Source of the DNA: CAZDHT01 sp964505325
Lineage (GTDB): Bacteria; Planctomycetota; PUPC01
Reading direction: 5' to 3'
NCBI GenBank assembly: GCA_964505325.1
Contig: CAZDHT010000200.1
Span: forward strand, 1-10,354
Length of the DNA: 10,354 bases
Shown here: positions 1 through 6,434 of the stretch, piece after piece
How positions within the stretch are numbered: the first letter of the stretch is position 1
Layout of the letters: the number at the start of each line of letters is the position of its first letter
Notes under the pieces: generated by a model
Database searches by the model: none
Told to the model about the DNA's origin: nothing
Seen by the model: only the letters and a program-made list of their open reading frames with translations
Position numbers and translations under genes: made by a program

Positions 1-1183
1 GGCCACGGCGAACGACGAGATCGTGCTCGTCGCGGGCGGCGCCACGTGGATGTTGAAGGTCGACGCGAGCAAGGCGAACGCGGAGCTTGCCGCCAAGCTC
101 GGTGGGCGGTCGGAGCGGCTGTACCGCAAGGGCCGCTTCCTTGCGTCGTACTGCGAGGTGGAGGCGAAGGCCAAGCCGACGCACATCGACGACCTGCCCG
201 CGGTCAACAAGTGGGTCAAGATGCCGCCCATTCCGCGCGACGTGACCCGCGGCTGCCGCCAGCGCGACTGGGGCACGGCGGTGTGGGACGCGAAGAACGA
301 GCAGGTCGTTCGCTGGGGCGGCGGGCACTGCATCCGCTCCGCCAGCACGCCCGTGCACTACTCGTTCAAGACGGCCCGGATGGTCGAGGGCTACGACGCC
401 GACGAGCCCTACGGCTACAACGGGGGCGGCGGGTTCGGCTCGTCGCTCCTCAACCGCCCCTGGTGCCCGACCCACGGCTACAACCTCTACGCCTACGACC
501 CGCCCAGCGGCCTCATCATCACGGCGACCGGTTTCCTCTATGATCCGGCGCGGATGGACTGGCTGCGGGTGGAGCCGATGCAGCGGCCGTTCCGATTCTC
601 GTGGGGCCACACCGTGCTGGAGCACAGCGCACACGGCGCGGTCGCGTGGGCCACGTCGCAGAAGGGCGGGGTCGGCCTCTTTGTCTACAAGCACGGCGAG
701 GGCTGGAAGAACCTCCAGCCGCAGGGGGCGCTCTTCAGCCCGTACTGCGACTCGGACGGGATGTGCTACGACTCGAAGCGCGACCGGATGCTGCTCGGCT
801 GGGGCGGCGGATACGCGAAGAAGGGCGACGGCCGCATGCTGTCGTTCAGCTTCAAGACGCAAAAGCTCGAGAAGCTGATGCCCGCGAACCTCGCGCTCGG
901 GGTGCAGCACAACACGCGCGAGATGGTCTACGTCGAGCACGCCGACCTGGTGCTGTTCGGCTCGGCACCGCACGTGAAAGGCAAAAAGGCGTACACCGTC
1001 GCCTACGATTGCGCGGCGAACAAGTACGTGCTGCTCGACGCAGGCCCTACCGTCTACGGCCACGGAGCCGCATGGATGTATGACGCGAAACGGAAACTCG
1101 TCCTCGTCACCGCGCACCGCGGCGGCGACGCCTACGCGCTGAAGCTCGATCCCAAAACCGCGACGCTGGTTGAGGTCCCCTGA
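1..1183 (+). CDS. Kelch/galactose-oxidase-like beta-propeller protein, 5'-truncated
   Basis: The frame is open from base 2 (first readable residues ATANDEIVLVAGG) to TGA at 1181-1183, giving 393 visible residues. The GTG at 23 lies inside this open frame, so the true start and any signal peptide are upstream of the window. Repeated units with a hydrophobic strand, 'YD/WD' turn and a next strand occur throughout, for example VWDAKNEQVVRWGGGH, MCYDSKRDRMLLGWGGG and WMYDAKRKLVLVTAHRGG. This is the pattern of kelch-type or galactose-oxidase-like propeller blades. The GGGH turn (His codon at 327) recurs as GANH and GGGH in the next two genes. Glycine- and aromatic-rich loops (about 400-480) could line a ligand surface. 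I see no catalytic signature and do not assign a reaction; copper-ligand residues of true galactose oxidase were not identified. It is the first visible gene of a five-gene run and probably exported like its neighbours. The propeller fold is fairly secure; the function is unknown. Confidence 0.8.
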   Translation, partial: ATANDEIVLVAGGATWMLKVDASKANAELAAKLGGRSERLYRKGRFLASYCEVEAKAKPTHIDDLPAVNKWVKMPPIPRDVTRGCRQRDWGTAVWDAKNEQVVRWGGGHCIRSASTPVHYSFKTARMVEGYDADEPYGYNGGGGFGSSLLNRPWCPTHGYNLYAYDPPSGLIITATGFLYDPARMDWLRVEPMQRPFRFSWGHTVLEHSAHGAVAWATSQKGGVGLFVYKHGEGWKNLQPQGALFSPYCDSDGMCYDSKRDRMLLGWGGGYAKKGDGRMLSFSFKTQKLEKLMPANLALGVQHNTREMVYVEHADLVLFGSAPHVKGKKAYTVAYDCAANKYVLLDAGPTVYGHGAAWMYDAKRKLVLVTAHRGGDAYALKLDPKTATLVEVP

Positions 1184-1188
1184 AGGAG
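1183..1188 (+). promoter_or_regulatory. Shine-Dalgarno that selects the gene 2 start
   Basis: AAGGAG begins at the last base of the gene 1 stop codon (TGAAGGAG, 1181-1188). It lies 6 nt before ATG 1195 but only 3 nt before the in-frame GTG at 1192, so ATG 1195 is the preferred start. Confidence 0.7.
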
Positions 1189-1194
1189 TCCGTG

Positions 1195-2553
1195 ATGCGA
1201 TGGCTTGCCTTTTGTATGCTGTCGGCCTTGTGTTCCGTCCCAGCGCTTGCGGCCGAGACCAGACCTCTCGACCGGCCATACAAGGATGATCCCAAGATCG
1301 TCAAGCTTCTTGAGGGGCTTGGTGACGGCTGTTCGATACGTCTGCCCAAGGCCAAGGTGATCGGAGTGGGGATCGACCAGGACAAGTCCTTCGCGGCGCG
1401 CGGGCCCCGCGGCCGCGACTACGGCTGCAAGATGGCGTACGCGCCCGACCGCGAGACGGCGATGTATGCCGGCGCCAACCACGGCGCGCCCAGCCGCCTG
1501 AACGACTGCTGGGAGTTCCACCTCGGCTCGAACACGTGGGTGCGGCTGGCGATCGGGGACGGCGGCGACCACGGCCGCGTGCGCCGCGCCCGCGACGCCA
1601 TCCGCAAGGGCAAGGACGTCGAGAAACAGAAGGCCTTCCTGACGAAGTGGTACACCGACCACGTGGTCGTGAAGGACGGTTACCTGCAAACCAAACGGAA
1701 TGGCGGCCCCGTCTCGCCGTGGCACACCTGGGACGCCCTGACCTACGATGCGGCGTCGAAGCGGCTGCTGTGGGCCGTGCTCGACACGGACAAGGTCCTG
1801 CTCTCGAAGACGCGCGAGTACGCGAAGTGGACGGGGCAGGACGCCGAGAAGCTCGCGGCACAGCTCAAGCCGGGGACGGGCCTGTACCTGTTCGATCCGA
1901 CGAAGGGCCGCTGGTCCCGCCAGCTCGGCGACGGGCCGCGGCCCTACCTCCGCGGGATGGGCGGCTCGCTCATCTACATCCCCGAGTGGAGGAAGACGAT
2001 CTGGTACTGCGCGGCGCAAAACGTCACTCCCAATGACTTCGCGATGTGGACCTATGATGGCGTCGCGAACAAGTGGGCGCGGCTCAAGCCCAACGGCGGC
2101 AAGTCGATCCGCACCCTCGTCCACGGCAACAAGGTTGCTCCCGGCTCCGAAGTGCAGATGGCGTACAGCTCGAAGCACAAGAAGCTGGTCGCCGTCCTCA
2201 AGCAGGACACGTTCGTCTACGACCTCGAGAAGAACGAATGGTCGAAGGCCTGCGAGGATAAGCGAAACTACGCTCATGACGCGGTCACGGTGTTCGACTA
2301 CGACAGCGTCAACGACCTGTTCCTTCTGGTCAACTCGCCCAAGGGGCACTGGGGCAAGGAGCGCGAGTTGCGCGCATTCCGCATCGACACGAAGCAGTGG
2401 GCGACGCTGAAGACCACCGGGCCCGGCATCGACAAGCGCCCGTACCGCCGCCAGACCGGTTACTACGATCCGAAGTTCAATATGTTCGTTGTCTCCGATG
2501 ACGATCTGCGGCTGTGGGCGTACCGCTACAAGAAGAAGGAGGCGCCCCGGTGA
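1195..2553 (+). CDS. Secreted kelch-like beta-propeller protein (paralogue A)
   Basis: This 452-aa protein starts with a Sec signal peptide: MRW, a hydrophobic core to about residue 16, then PALAAE, with likely cleavage after Ala19 or Ala20. The mature part has repeated propeller blades: GANHG around His96, NDCWEFHLGSNTWVRL at 103-118, HTWDALTYDAASKRLLW from His177, LYLFDPTKGRWSRQ, TFVYDLEKNEWSK and YYDPKFNMFVV near the C-terminus. The 'YD..xNxW' units are typical of kelch repeats. A charged segment with alternating Lys/Glu at about residues 199-225 interrupts the blades and is also present in the next gene. The protein is a close structural match to gene 3 (shared RDY, NDxWE and NGGP..HTW blocks), so the two look like a tandem duplication. 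ATG 1195 is chosen over GTG 1192 because of ribosome-site spacing. It lies 11 nt after gene 1 and overlaps gene 3 by GTGA. Export and fold are well supported; ligand or activity is unknown. Confidence 0.85.
   Translation: MRWLAFCMLSALCSVPALAAETRPLDRPYKDDPKIVKLLEGLGDGCSIRLPKAKVIGVGIDQDKSFAARGPRGRDYGCKMAYAPDRETAMYAGANHGAPSRLNDCWEFHLGSNTWVRLAIGDGGDHGRVRRARDAIRKGKDVEKQKAFLTKWYTDHVVVKDGYLQTKRNGGPVSPWHTWDALTYDAASKRLLWAVLDTDKVLLSKTREYAKWTGQDAEKLAAQLKPGTGLYLFDPTKGRWSRQLGDGPRPYLRGMGGSLIYIPEWRKTIWYCAAQNVTPNDFAMWTYDGVANKWARLKPNGGKSIRTLVHGNKVAPGSEVQMAYSSKHKKLVAVLKQDTFVYDLEKNEWSKACEDKRNYAHDAVTVFDYDSVNDLFLLVNSPKGHWGKERELRAFRIDTKQWATLKTTGPGIDKRPYRRQTGYYDPKFNMFVVSDDDLRLWAYRYKKKEAPR
2536..2542 (+). promoter_or_regulatory. 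Shine-Dalgarno inside gene 2 for the GTG start of gene 3
   Basis: AAGGAGG lies 7 nt upstream of GTG 2550 and also encodes part of the lysine-rich tail of gene 2. It favours GTG 2550 over the in-frame ATG at 2514, which would add a non-signal-like extension in front of a clear signal peptide. Confidence 0.75.
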
Positions 2554-3803
2554 GACGATGGTCCTGCGTTGCGGTTCTGTCGCTCGCCGTGGCGGGCGTT
2601 GCGCCGGCGGCGGGGCCGGCCAAGGTCGAGCCGGTCCTGAAACCGGATGACGCGCTGCTGGCGAAGATCGCGGCGCTGCCCGACAACACGTGGCTCCGGC
2701 TGCCGCCGCTCAAGGTGGCGGGCGACCTGAAGTGGCTGCGGGACCCGGACCTCCGGCGCCGCGGGCCGTTCTGCCGCGACTACTCGAACTGGATGGTCTG
2801 GGCGCCCGAGCGGAAGCGGGCGCTGTACTGCGGCGGCGGGCACAACATCCTCCCCTGGAACGACGTGTGGGAGTACGACCTGGCCAGCAACACGTGGGCC
2901 TGCCTTTCGCCAGCGGATTCGGTGAGTCCGGCGAAGCCGCGCGGGCAGCCGCTGGCGGAGTTCGTCAAGACCAGCGCGACGTTCACGGGCGGCGTGGTTC
3001 GGGCGAAGAACGGCGGCCCGCTCCGCCCCGCCCACACCTGGTGCGGGCTGGTTTACCACCCCGAGCGGCGGCAGATGCTGTTCCTCGAGGTGCACCAGGG
3101 GCTGATATTCACCGACAAGGCGGCGCTCGCCAAGGGGTTCGGGCTGACCGCCGAGCAGTTCCAGAAGCAGCGCAAGCCGGGCAGCTACATCTGGGCGTAT
3201 GACGCGGCGAAAAAGACGTGGGACGCCGAGGTGGAGACGGGCGTTGCCGGCGGCGAGGGCGCGATCATGTGCTACCTGCCCGACCGGAAGACGCTGTGGA
3301 TCAAGAGCGCCCGCGGCGGCACCGTCCTGTACGACCCGAAGAAGAAAACCTGGACGACGCTGGCAAAGTGCCCGGTCGGCTACGGCGCGGTCGGCGCGTA
3401 CGACCCGAACACGCGGACGGCGGTGGTGATCAACGCGGGGCGCGACCGCACGACGAAGAAGGCGACGTTCACCACGCACACCTACTCGTTCGACACAAAC
3501 GAGTGGAAAAGGGCTCACGCGAACGCGCCCGCAGGCGGGCGCGACGCCGGCTGCCATTTCCATTATGACACCGTCGCGAAGAAGTTCGTGCTGCTGACGA
3601 ACTACGTGAAGCCGCGCCTGTGGCTGTACGACGTGACGGCCAACACCTGGACCGACCCGAAGCCGAAGGGCGACATCCCACCGGGCGGGCGGCTGGCCGG
3701 ATACTACGACCCGGCGCGGAACGCGCTGGTGAACTACGACAGCCGGAGCGTGTACGTCTATCGGTGTCAGCGAAGGAAGCGGGATACCGAGGAGAAGAAA
3801 TGA
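2550..3803 (+). CDS. Secreted kelch-like beta-propeller protein (paralogue B)
   Basis: This 417-aa protein starts at GTG 2550, which overlaps the gene 2 stop (GTGA, 2550-2553). The N-terminus MRRWSCVAVLSLAVAGV followed by APAAG is a Sec signal peptide, with probable cleavage near Ala20-Ala21. Blades are visible as MVWAPERKRALYCGGGH (His98), NDVWEYDLASNTW (104-116), HTWCGLVYHPERRQMLF (from His162), IWAYDAAKKTWD, VLYDPKKKTWTTL, VGAYDPNTRTAVVI, TYSFDTNEWKRA, WLYDVTANTWTD and YYDPARNALV. The repeated 'YD..xxxW' pattern is the kelch consensus. RDY, NDVWEY and NGGP..HTW blocks align directly with gene 2, supporting paralogy. The extreme C-terminus is basic then acidic (RRKRDTEEKK), partly because it encodes the ribosome site of the next gene. 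No enzyme motif is recognised. It is probably periplasmic or secreted and co-translated with its neighbours. Confidence 0.85.
   Translation: MRRWSCVAVLSLAVAGVAPAAGPAKVEPVLKPDDALLAKIAALPDNTWLRLPPLKVAGDLKWLRDPDLRRRGPFCRDYSNWMVWAPERKRALYCGGGHNILPWNDVWEYDLASNTWACLSPADSVSPAKPRGQPLAEFVKTSATFTGGVVRAKNGGPLRPAHTWCGLVYHPERRQMLFLEVHQGLIFTDKAALAKGFGLTAEQFQKQRKPGSYIWAYDAAKKTWDAEVETGVAGGEGAIMCYLPDRKTLWIKSARGGTVLYDPKKKTWTTLAKCPVGYGAVGAYDPNTRTAVVINAGRDRTTKKATFTTHTYSFDTNEWKRAHANAPAGGRDAGCHFHYDTVAKKFVLLTNYVKPRLWLYDVTANTWTDPKPKGDIPPGGRLAGYYDPARNALVNYDSRSVYVYRCQRRKRDTEEKK
3789..3794 (+). promoter_or_regulatory. Shine-Dalgarno inside gene 3 for gene 4
   Basis: GAGGAG lies 5 nt before ATG 3800 and 8 nt before ATG 3803. 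Both spacings work, so the start of gene 4 is ambiguous by one codon. Confidence 0.6.
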
Positions 3804-6424
3804 TGCGCGTGGTGACGACCTGTTTGCCTCTGCTCTGCTGCCTCGGAGCGGCCGGCGCGGCAGAAAGCCAGGCCCCGTCATTCAGAAAGAAGCCGACGGC
3901 GACCCAAGCCGGCGACAAGATCCGGATCGAGTTCGCGGTCAGCCGCACCACTGACGTGGCCGTGTTCATCGAAGACGCCGAAGGCAGGATCGTTCGTCAT
4001 CTCGTCGCGGGCGTGCTGGGGGTGAACCCGCCGCCGCCGCTGAAGGCGAACTCGCTGGCGCAGAGCATCGAATGGGACGGCAAGGACGACGACGGCCGGC
4101 GGGTGCCGGCGGGCAAGCACCGCGCACGCGTGGCGGCCGGGCTCAAGGCGGAGTACGCCGGTACGGCCTTCGAGACGGCGCGCGGCCCCGACAACATCAC
4201 CAGCGTGGTCGGGCTGAGCGTCGGACCGGGCGGACGGCTGTACGTGCTGAGCAACCGGTGGCGGCGCGCGTGGTGGACGGCCACGTCGGTGCACCTGTTC
4301 CGGCGCGACGGCCGCTACGAGCGGACGATCAAGCCGTTCGGCACCGACCTCCCGCCCGAGCGGGTGGCCGCTCTAACCCGCCTGAAGACCGAGGACGCAC
4401 GGCCGATGCCGACGATCTACCGCGTGCTGGCCATGCTGTTCTATCCTTACGAGGATATCCCGCAGCAGATGGCCGTCACGCCCGAGGGCAACCTGCACAT
4501 GGTCGTGAGCCGCGCCGCGTATCGCAAGGGGCCTCAGAAATGGCTGGCGACCATCGACTCGGACGGCGGGGTTCCGTACGCGACGTACGCCGGCGGCATG
4601 CTGCCGTCGGACACCTCCGCCGGCGATGTTTACCTCGCCGCCGCCTCGGACGGCAAGGCCGTCTACGCGACGGGCATCGAGCGCGGCGGCAGTGACAAGC
4701 CGCGTCCCAACACGCCCGTCGTCTACAAGATCACCCTGCCCGACCGCAAGGCGGCCACGGTTTTCTTCGGCGATCCGAAGAACGTGGGAAACGACGCCGC
4801 GCACCTGAACGACCCGCGCGGGCTGGCGGTGGACGGTGCTGGGCACGTGCTGGTCGCCGACCGCAACAATAACCGCGTGCTCGTCATCAGCGAGAAGAGC
4901 GGCAAGCTCATCGGCAGCATTCGGGTGCCATCGCCCACGTGGGTCGGCGTCCACCGCAAGACGGGGGCCGTCTACGTCCGCAGCGGCGGCAGCATCGTCA
5001 AGTTCGCCGGCGTCAAGAACGCTCGTGAAGTGTCGCGGCTGACGCTGCCCAAGCTGCCGGAACGGATCGCCGCGCGCAACCAGTGGTCGTTCGCTCTGGA
5101 CGCGGCGGCCGAGCCGCCCGTCCTCTGGATCGGCCGTGACCGCGCCGAGCCGTATCTGCTCCGATGCGAGGACCGCGGCGGCGAGTTCACCGCGCCCGCA
5201 CCCGCCGCCTGCCGCCCGAGCCGCACCTTCTGGAACCTGTCCGCAGGCCTCACCCGCCGCGAGATCGGCTGCAAGGTCGGCCAAACCGTGCACATCCTGG
5301 ACGAGCGGACCGGTAAGACGCGCCACCTTCGGCTGACCGGCTCGGGGGGCCAGACGTATCGGTTCGGCCCCAACGGCCAAATCTATGGAATGGACCACTG
5401 GAAGTACGGCATCCGCCGCTGGGATCGGACGGGGAAGCCCAAACCCTACCCGGCTACCGCGAGCCACGCGGAGCTGAAGGGCAGACTCGCCAGCCGGCCG
5501 TCCGGCACGACCTCATGGGAACGCGGCTTCTGCGTGGACCGCGCGGGCAACGTCTACGTCAAGCACCGCGGCAAGCACTACCACGGCCGCATGCGGATCG
5601 ATCAATACGACCCGGACGGCCACTTCGTGCGAACCGTCGTGTGGGTGGTGAGCGACGGAGCGATCGGCCCGCGGGTGGACCGGCTGGGCAACGTGTACAT
5701 CGCCGAGTGCATCAAGCCGGTGGGCAAGCCGTACCCCGATTTCTTCCGGGGCCTGCTGCCGAACGTGAAGATCGACAAGAAAGGCAGCGTTGCCAAGCAG
5801 TACACCTGGATGTACGGCAGCGTCGTCAAGTTCAGCCCCAAAGGCGGCGCGATCTGGTTCCCTAGGCGCGCCGACAACGACGCGTATGGCTTCGACGGCG
5901 AGGCCAGGCTGCCCGACGGGCTGACCAAGGAGAAGATCGAGACGTCGCAGGGCGACCGGGCGGCCATTCAGGCCGGCGAGCTCGAGGGCGCGGCGTGGTG
6001 GCGGTTCGGCTGCGCGTACCTGCTCGACATGCATCCCGGACACAACCGCCGCTGCCACTGCACCGCGTGCGAGTTCGACATCGACGACTTCGGCCGCGTG
6101 TTCTATCCCGACCAAGGCCGGTTCCGCGTCGTGGCGCTCGACACCAACGGCAACGAGATCACGGCGTTCGGCGGCTACGGCAACCAGGACGCCTGGGCGG
6201 CCGAGAGCTACGTGCGCGATCCCAAGGGCCGGTTCTATCGCCCGCGCCGACCCGACGACCCCAAGGACCTGGCCAGTCCGTTCGCCACGCCAAGCATCGC
6301 CTTCGGCTGGTTCGTCGGGCTGACCGTGTCCGACCGGTATGCATACGTGGCCGACGCGCTCAACCGGCGGGTGGTGCGGTGCCGGCTCGTCTACGCCGCC
6401 GAGGAAACCTGTGAGATCAGGTGA
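3800..6424 (+). CDS. Secreted FlgD-like Ig plus NHL-type beta-propeller protein (paralogue C)
   Basis: The protein is 874 aa when started at ATG 3800, which overlaps the gene 3 stop as ATGA; ATG 3803 is equally possible. The signal peptide MMRVVTTCLPLLCCLGAAGAAE probably cleaves at AGA-A/E. Residues about 27-115 resemble a FlgD-type Ig domain: IEFAVSRTTDVAVFIEDAEG, then RHLVAGV, then IEWDGKDDDGRRVPAGKHR (Trp92-Asp93-Gly94). After this come NHL-like blades, clearest at 337-363 (DPRGLAVDGAGHVLVADRNNNRVLVI), with more at CVDRAGNVYVKHRG and PRVDRLGNVYIAEC. Near the C-terminus a cysteine motif, CHCTAC (Cys752, Cys754, Cys757), precedes FDIDDFGRVFYPD. The closing blade is YVADALNRRVVRCRL, followed by AEETCEI. 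The same order is found in gene 5. The NHL fold usually mediates binding or forms a hydrolase/lyase scaffold; no catalytic residues are assigned here. An exported protein with a binding role is the best inference. It lies 10 nt upstream of gene 5. Confidence 0.85.
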   Translation: MMRVVTTCLPLLCCLGAAGAAESQAPSFRKKPTATQAGDKIRIEFAVSRTTDVAVFIEDAEGRIVRHLVAGVLGVNPPPPLKANSLAQSIEWDGKDDDGRRVPAGKHRARVAAGLKAEYAGTAFETARGPDNITSVVGLSVGPGGRLYVLSNRWRRAWWTATSVHLFRRDGRYERTIKPFGTDLPPERVAALTRLKTEDARPMPTIYRVLAMLFYPYEDIPQQMAVTPEGNLHMVVSRAAYRKGPQKWLATIDSDGGVPYATYAGGMLPSDTSAGDVYLAAASDGKAVYATGIERGGSDKPRPNTPVVYKITLPDRKAATVFFGDPKNVGNDAAHLNDPRGLAVDGAGHVLVADRNNNRVLVISEKSGKLIGSIRVPSPTWVGVHRKTGAVYVRSGGSIVKFAGVKNAREVSRLTLPKLPERIAARNQWSFALDAAAEPPVLWIGRDRAEPYLLRCEDRGGEFTAPAPAACRPSRTFWNLSAGLTRREIGCKVGQTVHILDERTGKTRHLRLTGSGGQTYRFGPNGQIYGMDHWKYGIRRWDRTGKPKPYPATASHAELKGRLASRPSGTTSWERGFCVDRAGNVYVKHRGKHYHGRMRIDQYDPDGHFVRTVVWVVSDGAIGPRVDRLGNVYIAECIKPVGKPYPDFFRGLLPNVKIDKKGSVAKQYTWMYGSVVKFSPKGGAIWFPRRADNDAYGFDGEARLPDGLTKEKIETSQGDRAAIQAGELEGAAWWRFGCAYLLDMHPGHNRRCHCTACEFDIDDFGRVFYPDQGRFRVVALDTNGNEITAFGGYGNQDAWAAESYVRDPKGRFYRPRRPDDPKDLASPFATPSIAFGWFVGLTVSDRYAYVADALNRRVVRCRLVYAAEETCEIR
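6053..6109 (+). other. CxCxxC cysteine motif followed by FDIDDFGRVFYPD in gene 4
   Basis: Codons for Cys752-His-Cys754-Thr-Ala-Cys757 are followed directly by Glu-Phe-Asp-Ile-Asp-Asp-Phe-Gly-Arg and Tyr-Pro-Asp (residues 758-771). Gene 5 has the corresponding Cys721-Val-Cys723, then FDLDGWGRLYIPN. The cysteine pair plus acidic strand is more conserved than the surrounding loops. A metal site or disulfide is possible but not shown. Confidence 0.6.
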
Positions 6425-6430
6425 AGGAGG
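6424..6430 (+). promoter_or_regulatory. Shine-Dalgarno fused to the gene 4 stop
   Basis: TGAAGGAGG at 6422-6430 combines the gene 4 stop codon with a full AAGGAGG core. It sits 4 nt before ATG 6435 and fixes that codon as the gene 5 start rather than the ATG at 6339 inside gene 4. Confidence 0.75.
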
Positions 6431-6434
6431 CAAA

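Noticed and set aside
2526..3881. Long minus-strand open frame opposite gene 3
   Set aside because: Low-complexity Arg/Val/Pro translation, antiparallel to a well-supported kelch gene.
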